Part shown: piece after piece, positions 7,729 through 16,145 of the stretch
Position numbering within the stretch: the stretch's first letter is position 1
Layout of the letters: each line of letters starts with the position of its first letter
DNA from: Pseudomonas duriflava
GTDB taxonomy: Bacteria; Pseudomonadota; Gammaproteobacteria; Pseudomonadales; Pseudomonadaceae
Direction: 5' to 3'
Assembly (NCBI RefSeq): GCF_007830155.1
Contig: NZ_VLKY01000006.1
Span: 186,001-250,000, forward strand
DNA: 64,000 nt
Program-made: the position numbers and the translations under genes
Notes under the pieces: model-generated
Seen by the model: only the letters and a program-made list of their open reading frames with translations
What the model was told of the DNA's origin: nothing
Database searches by the model: none

Positions 7729-10700
7729 TTAGAAAAACGCGTTATTCACGTGTGTTTTAATTCGGTCAGGCGTCATAGGCTTGGCAAAAAAATAGCCTTG
7801 TACTTCATCGCAGCCATGATCACGCAGGAATTGGAGTTGAGCTTCAGTTTCAACCCCTTCGGCGATGACCGAAAGGTTTAGGCTATGCGCCATGGCGATG
7901 ATGGCCCGGGCAATCTGACCATCCTGTTCGCCATAAGGGAGGCCATCGACAAAGCTGCGGTCAATCTTGAGGATATCGATAGGCAACTGTTTCAGGTAAT
8001 TAAGTGACGAATAACCCGTTCCGAAGTCGTCTACCGCAATACAAACCCCTAATTGTTTAAGGCGACCCAAAATACTCAGGGCTTCGCTGACATCCTGCAT
8101 CAGAATGCTTTCGGTCAACTCCAGTTCAAGACAGGCCGGTGGCAGGTTTACGTCTGCCAGGATCTGCGCAATACGCTCGCCAAGCTGCCCATCAGTAAAC
8201 TGCCGGGCGGATAGATTGACCGAAACCTTTGGAATACGGACCCGGTCGTTGTGCCAGTCCTTGAGCTGTCGACACGCCTCGCGAATGACCCAGTCGCCCA
8301 CATGCATGATCAGACCGGTTTCTTCCAGGACTGGAATAAAGTCGGCAGGAGGCACATCACCCCGACGTGGATGCTGCCAGCGCAGCAAGGCTTCGACGCC
8401 GGTCAGGCGGCCATTCTCGCTTCGGTACTGAGGCTGATAGTATAGTTTGAACTCGTTTTGTAGTAGCGCATGGCGGAGGTCGGATTCTAGCTCCAGGCGT
8501 TCCAGCGCACGTGCGTTCATTTCGGTCTGATAGAACTGGAAGTTGTTCTTGCCCATATCCTTGGCGTGATACATCGCTGTATCGGCGTTCTTCATCAATT
8601 GGCTGAGCTCGCTGCCATCCTGCGGCGAGAGAGCAATCCCAATACTGGCGCTAACAAAGAACTCGCGCCCTTCGAGTATGAAGGCCTCAGACAAGCTTTC
8701 CAGGATCTGCTCCGCTACCCGTATTGCACAGGCTAACGCCGTTTCGCGACTTTCAAGATTGGCCAGTAGCAGAGTGAACTCATCGCCACCCATACGGGCT
8801 ACACTATCTTCTGTACCAACGCATGAGGTCAGTCGCATGGCAACTTCCTTAAGCATACGATCACCCGCTGCGTGACCGAGCGAGTCATTGATCGGCTTGA
8901 AGCGGTCCAGATCCAGGAACATCAAGACAACCCAACTCGAATGCTTGGCGGCTTGCTGTAGTGCCAGATGCAATCGGTCTTGAAACAGCGTGCGGTTTGG
9001 TAACAGCGTCAAGGCGTCATAGTAGGCCAAGCGGTGAATACGCCGCTCACTGGCCTTGCGTTCGCTAATATCGACGAAGAACCAGACGAAACTCACCAGG
9101 TCGCCTTCATCGTCACGTACTGCCGTGATGCCAACCCAGGATGGATAAGGTTCGCCATCCTTGCGCTTCTGCCAGAGTTCGCCCTCCCAGCTATCTGTGT
9201 TGGCGAGCTGTGTCATGACGTCATGGAGCAGGTCGACTTCTTGCTGGTCGGCACACAACTTGTCGGGCAATTGATCCATGATGTCATGCGGCTCGAACCC
9301 GGTCATGCGGGTAAACGTCTTGTTGATCCGGACGATATAGCCAGCCGGGTCGGTTACTAGAATGGCCGCAGCCGAATGATCAAACACTGTGGCTGCCATG
9401 CGCATGTCCTTGTCAGCCTTGCGCTGCGCTGAAACATTGCGGCAGATACCCAGTAAGCCCTCGAAGCGGCCATGCTCGTCCCAGAGCATTTCCAGACGCA
9501 GCTCGACGTGTAATTTGTGACCATTAGCGTGCAGGCAGTCGACAACAGTAACCAGACCCGGTTCTTGGCGTAGTTCTGCCATCAGACGTGGTGAGTCCTT
9601 GGCTTGGCGCAAGCGCTTGGTCAACAGCCGGACCTTGTGCAAGGGCTGGGTGTTGGTAATGAATTCAAGCGGATTGATCTGGTGTAGGGTTTCTAAACTG
9701 TAACCCAGTAGATCCTCGGCTGAGGCACTGATGTAATCCATGTTTAGCTGGGCATCGGTGGTATAGATCACATCCCCTAAGCCTTCCGCCAGCAGGCGAT
9801 AGCGGCGTTCCTTATCACGCAACAGATCATTGGCCGTTACCATATCGGTCACATCCAGTGCCAGGCCAATGATTTTGGTAACTTGACCTCGGCTATTACG
9901 CTGGAAGCTCTGCTCACGGAGATCGAACCAACGCCACGAGCCGTTCCGGTGCCGCCAGCGCACCAGGCAGTCGGTGACCTGTCCCGGCCCGATGATCTGA
10001 CGCATGCTTTGCAAGCGGCCGTATAGCTCACTGTCGTCGGGGTGCAACAGCTTCAGGCGGTAATCGTCACCCAGGGCGTCCAGTTCGGTCGAGTCATAGC
10101 CTAACTTAAGACCCAACGGGTGGTTTTTATAGACGAGCGCACGTGTTTCGAGGTCATAGGTATACAGTGTGTCAGGTGCTGCACTGACCAGATCGGACCA
10201 GAATTTTTCTCGCTCAATCAATGACAACTCCATACGCCGGCGACTGGAAATGTCATTGATGCTGAGGGGAACGGCCTCATAACCCACTTCAGCCGAGGGG
10301 AGATGCATCGACAGCCACAAAAAGCGCTCACCTTGTGGCGTCTGCAGGCGTGTCTCAATGTCTAGGGCTCGCTGGCCGGAAATGAGGGCCGCAATCATCT
10401 TCATGCGCTTACCCTGCGGGTGCGGCATTGCTTGCCCGATCAGACTGGCCTGTACATCCTCCAAATTTTCAAGGCCAAGCAGGGCAAGCGCGACTTGATT
10501 GATTTCCGTAACGCGAATGAAGCCCAGCAGTGTCATGCTGTCATGCGGATTCGTATCGAGCCAGGCGTGAAGGCTTTCTACATCCAGTAGGTTACGTTCG
10601 GCCAAATAACGATGGAGTTCGGACAAATCAAAAATGCAAAGCCCTGTGCTGACGCCTTCAAAAATATTCTGATAGCGCTGTCGGGTATGTTCGACCGTAT

Positions 10701-11946
10701 CGAGTATCTTTTGCTGCTCCGTAACGTCACGCAGAACCCAAACATGACTACCGTGTAAAGGGTGCTGGTCGCGTAGCGTACTGGAAATGACAGCGTGCTC
10801 ATCAAGACCGTAGCAATCAAGGGAAAATTGACGCACTAAGCCTTCCTGTTCAAGTGCCAACAGGGTTTCCTTAGATCGAGCGTTCTGGATGGTGTCCAGG
10901 TCGACATCGGGCAAAAGTTGAGCAAGCTTATGTTGGTTCGCGTGAGCCGGGTCAATACCAAACAGGCGGGACGCTTGCTGGTTCAGGTATAGCAAGTGGC
11001 CGTCAGGGTAGGTTACGAGGATACGTTCCTCGACAACATTCAGGGCTTGAGATGCCAAACGCAGGTTTCGGCGAGAAGAGGCGGTAGCGGCATGCAGGCC
11101 ACGCTGCTCGCGTTGCAAAAAGAACAATAGCGTTAAGAAGGCGATCGCCAGAACAAGCAAGCCTAGCCATTCACCCGAGTGGATTATCTTCCAGACGCCG
11201 GAATTCTCCTGCTGCAGGCGATACCCTAACAGGACCCAATCGGTGTGCCTTAACGTGATACTGCTGATGGGCTCGGCTTCAGGCAAAGACTGCTTGATGA
11301 CATTCAGGTCTTGGCCGCTACTGAACAGTGGTTTACCGGTCAACTGGTCCGAGATAATCCAGGTGGTTTCCTGGAAATGTTTCCTATCTATCAAGGCTGA
11401 CTTAGTTGTTAGCTGGCCCTCAATAATCCACCAACCCGATAGGCCCCGATGCTGGGCTGCAAGCAATGCATAGTAGGTACCCTTATCCCCATTGCTATAG
11501 CTGTAGTAAAAGGGATGGTCTTGTATACGCGAGACAAGCCTTTGAACAAGTGGTTTATCGCGGACTGCCAAGGTCTCGGCAGGCGTACCAGCAGGTAGCC
11601 AATGGGCGGCTCTCAAGCCAGGATAAATCTTGCGAAGCCGGTCAGTGACACTAGAATCAGGATTGCCCAGCGTGGGCGTAGCCGCATCTAGCAACGACAG
11701 CGCCGCATCGGCTTTGAATTCAAGCTCTTGATTAAGGCGCTCGGCTATTGCCGAAACGAATAGCCGAGACTGTTTTCGAAGAAAAGCATCCTGCTGGTCC
11801 GTCTGGCGATGCAATTGCCAGAATAACAAGCCAAATAGCACGATCAGCAGCATGACCAACACGCCGCGCAGGAGGCGTCGGGTCGGTGGCGTGCTCGGCT
11901 CGCCTTGCAGGGGTGGGGTGGAAACAGAAGGTGCGGGCGAGTACAT
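7729..11946 (-). CDS. morA: Motility regulator MorA, multi-PAS diguanylate cyclase/phosphodiesterase
   Basis: A 1405-residue membrane sensor. Order: transmembrane helix near 27-45, a periplasmic sensor region to about 258, a second helix near 260-280, a string of PAS/PAC domains (about 295-960), a GGDEF domain with intact GGDEF near 1051, and an EAL domain with intact EALLRW near 1184 and later DDFGTGYSSL. Both catalytic motifs are intact, so it may both make and break c-di-GMP. MorA controls flagellar timing and biofilm formation in Pseudomonas. Gene order beside glyA matches P. aeruginosa. Proximity to mapZ gives two c-di-GMP genes within 10 kb. Confidence 0.93.
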   Translation of the reverse strand: MYSPAPSVSTPPLQGEPSTPPTRRLLRGVLVMLLIVLFGLLFWQLHRQTDQQDAFLRKQSRLFVSAIAERLNQELEFKADAALSLLDAATPTLGNPDSSVTDRLRKIYPGLRAAHWLPAGTPAETLAVRDKPLVQRLVSRIQDHPFYYSYSNGDKGTYYALLAAQHRGLSGWWIIEGQLTTKSALIDRKHFQETTWIISDQLTGKPLFSSGQDLNVIKQSLPEAEPISSITLRHTDWVLLGYRLQQENSGVWKIIHSGEWLGLLVLAIAFLTLLFFLQREQRGLHAATASSRRNLRLASQALNVVEERILVTYPDGHLLYLNQQASRLFGIDPAHANQHKLAQLLPDVDLDTIQNARSKETLLALEQEGLVRQFSLDCYGLDEHAVISSTLRDQHPLHGSHVWVLRDVTEQQKILDTVEHTRQRYQNIFEGVSTGLCIFDLSELHRYLAERNLLDVESLHAWLDTNPHDSMTLLGFIRVTEINQVALALLGLENLEDVQASLIGQAMPHPQGKRMKMIAALISGQRALDIETRLQTPQGERFLWLSMHLPSAEVGYEAVPLSINDISSRRRMELSLIEREKFWSDLVSAAPDTLYTYDLETRALVYKNHPLGLKLGYDSTELDALGDDYRLKLLHPDDSELYGRLQSMRQIIGPGQVTDCLVRWRHRNGSWRWFDLREQSFQRNSRGQVTKIIGLALDVTDMVTANDLLRDKERRYRLLAEGLGDVIYTTDAQLNMDYISASAEDLLGYSLETLHQINPLEFITNTQPLHKVRLLTKRLRQAKDSPRLMAELRQEPGLVTVVDCLHANGHKLHVELRLEMLWDEHGRFEGLLGICRNVSAQRKADKDMRMAATVFDHSAAAILVTDPAGYIVRINKTFTRMTGFEPHDIMDQLPDKLCADQQEVDLLHDVMTQLANTDSWEGELWQKRKDGEPYPSWVGITAVRDDEGDLVSFVWFFVDISERKASERRIHRLAYYDALTLLPNRTLFQDRLHLALQQAAKHSSWVVLMFLDLDRFKPINDSLGHAAGDRMLKEVAMRLTSCVGTEDSVARMGGDEFTLLLANLESRETALACAIRVAEQILESLSEAFILEGREFFVSASIGIALSPQDGSELSQLMKNADTAMYHAKDMGKNNFQFYQTEMNARALERLELESDLRHALLQNEFKLYYQPQYRSENGRLTGVEALLRWQHPRRGDVPPADFIPVLEETGLIMHVGDWVIREACRQLKDWHNDRVRIPKVSVNLSARQFTDGQLGERIAQILADVNLPPACLELELTESILMQDVSEALSILGRLKQLGVCIAVDDFGTGYSSLNYLKQLPIDILKIDRSFVDGLPYGEQDGQIARAIIAMAHSLNLSVIAEGVETEAQLQFLRDHGCDEVQGYFFAKPMTPDRIKTHVNNAFF

Positions 11947-12217
11947 TCCGGAAAACTCGTGATTGCGAGACTACAGGTTTATCGCAGGCAACAGGATGAC
12001 CGGATTTTCATCGAGGCGCCAGAGGTCTTCCATCTGGCGGATTACGCCTTCATCTATTAGCGATGATCGTCCACGACAGAGAGATCCTTTACTATTTTCG
12101 TATGGCTTTCATGATTGGCATGTGACAGCTCATCACGCCAAGAGGCCGGGGCTTCGACAGCAGAGCCCTGTCCCGCCATACTATTCGCCACATTTGCATC
12201 GGTACCAAGGTTAATCC

Positions 12218-13882
12218 ATGGCTCAATACGTCTACTCTATGCATCGGGTCAGCAAGATCGTGCCCCCGAAGCGCGAGATTCTAAAAGATATTTCCCTGTC
12301 TTTCTTTCCGGGCGCGAAAATTGGCGTTCTAGGTCTAAACGGCGCGGGTAAGTCTACTTTGTTGCGCATCATGGCTGGCGTCGACACCGAAATCGATGGT
12401 GAGGCTCGGCCGATGCCCGGCATCAATGTAGGCTATCTGCCACAGGAGCCGCAGCTAGATCCTAGCAAAACAGTACGCGAGATTGTCGAAGAAGCCGTTG
12501 GCGCCATTAAAGAGGCCCAGGATCGTCTGAACGAAGTCTATGCCGCTTATGCTGAGCCGGACGCCGATTTTGATGCCCTGGCGGCTGAACAGGCCCGCCT
12601 GGAAGCTATCATCCAAGCGTCTGATGGTCACAATCTGGAGCGCCAGCTGGAAGTTGCGGCCGATGCGCTGCGCCTGCCGCCGTGGGATTCCAAAATCGAG
12701 CACCTGTCTGGTGGCGAGAAGCGTCGTGTGGCTCTGTGCCGCCTGCTGTTGTCTGCTCCAGACATGCTGCTGCTGGACGAGCCGACAAACCACCTCGATG
12801 CTGACTCGGTTGCCTGGCTAGAGCACTTCCTGCACGATTTCCCCGGTACAGTGGTTGCCATTACCCACGACCGCTATTTCCTGGATAACGTTGCCGGCTG
12901 GATTCTTGAGCTTGACCGTGGACACGGTATCCCGTTCGAGGGCAATTACTCGGGCTGGCTGGAGTCCAAGGCCAACCGTCTAGCACAGGAAGCCAAGCAG
13001 GAAGCTGCACATCAGAAGGCCATGAAGGCGGAATTGGAGTGGGTGCGCTCCGGCGCTAAGGCCCGCCAGTCCAAATCCAAGGCTCGTTTGCAGCGTTTCG
13101 AGGAAATGCAGTCCCAAGAGTTTCAAAAGCGCAGCGAGACCAACGAGATCTATATCCCGGCTGGACCGCGTCTGGGTGACAAGGTTATCGAGTTTCATAA
13201 CGTCACCAAGGGATATGGTGATCGCGTCCTGATCGATAACCTGAGTTTCAGCGTGCCCAAAGGTGCCATCGTGGGCGTGATCGGCGGTAACGGTGCGGGT
13301 AAGTCCACCTTGTTCCGCATGATCACCGGTAAGGAGCAGCCCGATTCAGGCACTATCGAAATCGGTGAAACCGTCAAGATTGCCAGTGTCGATCAGAGCC
13401 GCGATAGCCTGGAAGGCAACAAGACTGTCTGGGAGCAGGTTTCTGACGGCCTGGACATGATCCGCGTGGGTAACTACGAGGTGCCGTCGCGGGGTTATGT
13501 CGGCCGCTTCAACTTTAAGGGTGCCGACCAGCAGAAATTCGTAAAGGATCTCTCTGGCGGTGAGCGTGGACGTCTGCACATGGCCCTGACCCTGAAGCAG
13601 GGCGGCAACGTGCTGCTGCTCGACGAACCGTCCAACGACTTGGACATCGAAACGTTGCGTGCGCTGGAAGAGGCCTTGCTGGATTTCCCCGGTACGGCCA
13701 TTGTGATTTCCCACGACCGCTGGTTCCTTGACCGGATCGCCACCCATATCCTGTCTTATGAGGATAATTCTCAGGTGGTGTTCTTCGAAGGCAACTACAC
13801 CGAGTACGAAGCCGATCGCAAGAAGCGCCTGGGTGATGCGGCTGCACAGCCCAAGCGGGTGAAATACAAAAAACTGACTTGA
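12218..13882 (+). CDS. ettA: Energy-dependent translational throttle protein EttA (ABC-F)
   Basis: A 554-residue soluble ABC-F protein with two nucleotide-binding domains: Walker A GLNGAGKST near residue 39 and GGNGAGKST near 355, signatures LSGGEKRRVAL and LSGGERGRLHM, and Walker B LLLDEPTNHLD and LLLDEPSNDLD. EttA binds the ribosomal E site and gates the first elongation step according to ATP/ADP ratio. The interdomain linker is a charged coiled coil (about 250-295). Length and both signature motifs match EttA rather than Uup. A strong terminator follows. Confidence 0.96.
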   Translation: MAQYVYSMHRVSKIVPPKREILKDISLSFFPGAKIGVLGLNGAGKSTLLRIMAGVDTEIDGEARPMPGINVGYLPQEPQLDPSKTVREIVEEAVGAIKEAQDRLNEVYAAYAEPDADFDALAAEQARLEAIIQASDGHNLERQLEVAADALRLPPWDSKIEHLSGGEKRRVALCRLLLSAPDMLLLDEPTNHLDADSVAWLEHFLHDFPGTVVAITHDRYFLDNVAGWILELDRGHGIPFEGNYSGWLESKANRLAQEAKQEAAHQKAMKAELEWVRSGAKARQSKSKARLQRFEEMQSQEFQKRSETNEIYIPAGPRLGDKVIEFHNVTKGYGDRVLIDNLSFSVPKGAIVGVIGGNGAGKSTLFRMITGKEQPDSGTIEIGETVKIASVDQSRDSLEGNKTVWEQVSDGLDMIRVGNYEVPSRGYVGRFNFKGADQQKFVKDLSGGERGRLHMALTLKQGGNVLLLDEPSNDLDIETLRALEEALLDFPGTAIVISHDRWFLDRIATHILSYEDNSQVVFFEGNYTEYEADRKKRLGDAAAQPKRVKYKKLT

Positions 13883-13899
13883 TAGGTTAGTTGGCCGAG

Positions 13900-13938
13900 G
13901 CCCGAGACAGATGCTCAAAAGCGCATGTCTCGGGCTTT
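13900..13938. terminator. Terminator after ettA
   Basis: Perfect 10-bp stem GCCCGAGACA/TGTCTCGGGC followed by TTT. It lies between converging ettA and gntK and ends at the gntK stop codon. Confidence 0.75.
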
Positions 13939-13939
13939 G

Positions 13940-14437
13940 TCATAAGCGCTGCCCGCTTTGCCGAATAATCGATTCGATAATCTCGGTAGGTGACTGGCGA
14001 ATATCCATTAACAGGGCTTCTTCGTGTGTAGGCGGCTCTAATGTTTCGATCTGGCTGTGTAGCAAACGCGGATCGAAGAAGTGCCCACGGCGATTCCCGA
14101 TTCGTTCAGCCAAGACGTCAACCGGTCCGTTGAGAAAGACCAGCACAGTGTTTGACGTGGCCGTTTGTAAACGCTCCCGATACGCTTTCTTGAGCGCCGA
14201 GCAGGCAAATACATGGTTCTGTTTCTGATCGTACGCCTTTTGCATGGCTGCCCGGATCTCATCCAGCCAGGGCCAGCGGTCTTCATCCGTCAACGCAATG
14301 CCCTGCGCCATCTTTTGTTTGTTGGCGTTGCTATGAAACTCATCCGCATCCGAAAAGGGGCAGCCTAAGCGCTTGGCCAGACCTTCACCAATTGTGGTCT
14401 TGCCACTGCCGGATACTCCCATAATCAAAAAAATCAT
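13940..14437 (-). CDS. gntK: Gluconokinase
   Basis: A 165-residue P-loop sugar kinase that phosphorylates gluconate to 6-phosphogluconate. Seen: Walker A GVSGSGKTTIG at residues 7-17, SDADEFHSNANKQKM, the DEDRWPWLDEI motif and CSALKKAYRERLQ. All are family hallmarks and the length is usual. No gluconate permease or GntR repressor lies beside it; the next gene on the strand is an EamA exporter 36 bases upstream. Confidence 0.95.
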   Translation of the reverse strand: MIFLIMGVSGSGKTTIGEGLAKRLGCPFSDADEFHSNANKQKMAQGIALTDEDRWPWLDEIRAAMQKAYDQKQNHVFACSALKKAYRERLQTATSNTVLVFLNGPVDVLAERIGNRRGHFFDPRLLHSQIETLEPPTHEEALLMDIRQSPTEIIESIIRQSGQRL

Positions 14438-14473
14438 TCATCCTCCTATAGTTTTGGCGACACGCTCAGACAT

Positions 14474-15367
14474 TCAAGGGGCTGCTACTGTCTCTACCGG
14501 AGCCGCCGCTTGCTTGATTGTTAATGTCGCTCCAATCGAGGCGATAACGATACACAGCAGGGCAAACCATTGCGCCAGGGTAAGGGTTTCATTGAGAAAC
14601 ACGAAGCCTGACAATGCGCCGAGTGCAGGGGACAGGCTCATCAGTGTGCCGAAGGTTTGCGAGGGCAGGCGCGTCAGAGCCTGCATCTCGAGAGCATAGG
14701 GAATGGCGGACGACAGAATAGCCACAGTGAGCACCACCGGCAGAAGGGTAGGGTCGAGCAGTCGGCTGCCGGCCTGGAAAACACCCACCGGGAAAATAAC
14801 CAATGCAGCAACTGTCGAGCCCAAGGCTACCGTTGCAGCACCATAGGTTGCTCCAGCTTTTTTACCAAACACGATATAAAGCGCCCAGCATAACCCGGCC
14901 AGCAAGGCAAAGACGGCCCCAAGCGGGTCAACACCGCCAGCGGCATGCCCAATCGGAAGCAGCAGATAAAGGCCGATTACGGCCAGTATGATCCAGACGA
15001 AATCGATCAGGCGACGTGAGGCGAACATGGCTACAGCCAGAGGGCCGGTAAATTCGATGGCTACTGCGATACCAATAGGAATGCGCTGCATGGCGAGATA
15101 AATGGACAGATTCATGACACCTAACGCTACACCATAACCAATTAGTGTTTTCCAGGCATTCCCGCGGGCTAACGCCTTCCATGGGCGCATGACAACCAAC
15201 AGAATCAGCGCAGAAAACAACAGGCGCAAGGCCGTAACGCCCTCAGGTCCTAAAACCGGGAAAAGGCTTTTGGCCAGGCTGGCGCTGCTTTGAATCGATG
15301 TCATTGAAATCAATAGCAGCAAAACAGGATATAGAGACAACAGCCATTTGGAGTCTGATCGAAGCAT
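14474..15367 (-). CDS. EamA-family (RhtA-like) inner-membrane exporter
   Basis: A 297-residue protein with about ten hydrophobic helices in two EamA repeats. Motifs such as SIQSSASLAKSLFPVLGPEGVTALRLLFS, IAVAIEFTGPLAVA and SSAIPYALEMQAL match the RhtA threonine/homoserine exporter branch. Substrate is not proved by sequence; amino acids or related metabolites are likely. It is upstream of gntK on the same strand. Confidence 0.85.
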   Translation of the reverse strand: MLRSDSKWLLSLYPVLLLLISMTSIQSSASLAKSLFPVLGPEGVTALRLLFSALILLVVMRPWKALARGNAWKTLIGYGVALGVMNLSIYLAMQRIPIGIAVAIEFTGPLAVAMFASRRLIDFVWIILAVIGLYLLLPIGHAAGGVDPLGAVFALLAGLCWALYIVFGKKAGATYGAATVALGSTVAALVIFPVGVFQAGSRLLDPTLLPVVLTVAILSSAIPYALEMQALTRLPSQTFGTLMSLSPALGALSGFVFLNETLTLAQWFALLCIVIASIGATLTIKQAAAPVETVAAP

Positions 15368-15502
15368 GCTCTTACCATTACAAGGTTTCCATGAGCATTA
15401 GCAGAACGGTAGAGTAAAGGCTAGCACTTCTACTTTTCTGGTTTGCTTACCTGGCGTGGCGACTACAATTTTGTATCGCCACTGTCAGCAAACGGCACTG
15501 CA

Positions 15503-15874
15503 TCAGTCTTGCGGGCTGGTTCCGTGTAACGCACGAATTTTGTCCTGACGCTTGCTGCGCTCCCAGTCCTCGTCGCGCTCACGGTCGCGGGTATCATAAT
15601 AGCGACGACGTTGCTCATTATCAGCCGTGACTACACATTGCTTGTAACCATCCTCCCATCCCATCGCATAGTGCCGCTCCCTGTCGTAACGTGCGACATC
15701 CTTGTAAGAGGCTCCGATGCCATTAACGGCCTGCTTGCCGGTCAGGCAACCCTCATGATAGCCATCGGCATAAGCCGGTGGGTATCCCTGCTGGATAAGC
15801 TGTTCGTGATAGCTCTGGCATCCAGCTAGGCCAAGCAGCAAGGCCATAAGCCCGTAACGTCTGAAAGCTGACAT
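15503..15874 (-). CDS. Putative small lipoprotein
   Basis: A 123-residue secreted protein. A basic start and hydrophobic helix end in the lipobox LAGC, with Cys at about residue 19, so it should be lipid-anchored. The mature part has YADGYHEGCLTGK and YAMGWEDGYKQC, a twice-repeated aromatic-glycine-cysteine pattern seen in small Pseudomonas envelope proteins, then a highly charged tail. The ATG nine bases after GAGGA was preferred over a GTG three codons upstream that would touch the ribosome site. Function unknown. Confidence 0.8.
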   Translation of the reverse strand: MSAFRRYGLMALLLGLAGCQSYHEQLIQQGYPPAYADGYHEGCLTGKQAVNGIGASYKDVARYDRERHYAMGWEDGYKQCVVTADNEQRRRYYDTRDRERDEDWERSKRQDKIRALHGTSPQD

Positions 15875-16145
15875 GATCGACACTCCTCGCAGTCAATGCA
15901 CGTGAGCGCAGTGACAGAGTAGAGGCAGGCCCACTGCGCATGACCAGGTTTCAAGAGACATGCCGAACGTCTCTCGCACTTATCTACAAGCATAGGTCAA
16001 GCGTAGGCACTTCCATGTTGTAAATTCGTCAAAAGGATGTAGCCGCTTCGTGCCTGCGGCCAGACAAGGAAACGATGCCTTGCTTCTGGCAGGCAGGCAG
16101 CGCCAGAATGCGGACAGATATGTCTGACCGACACAAGGATTTCTG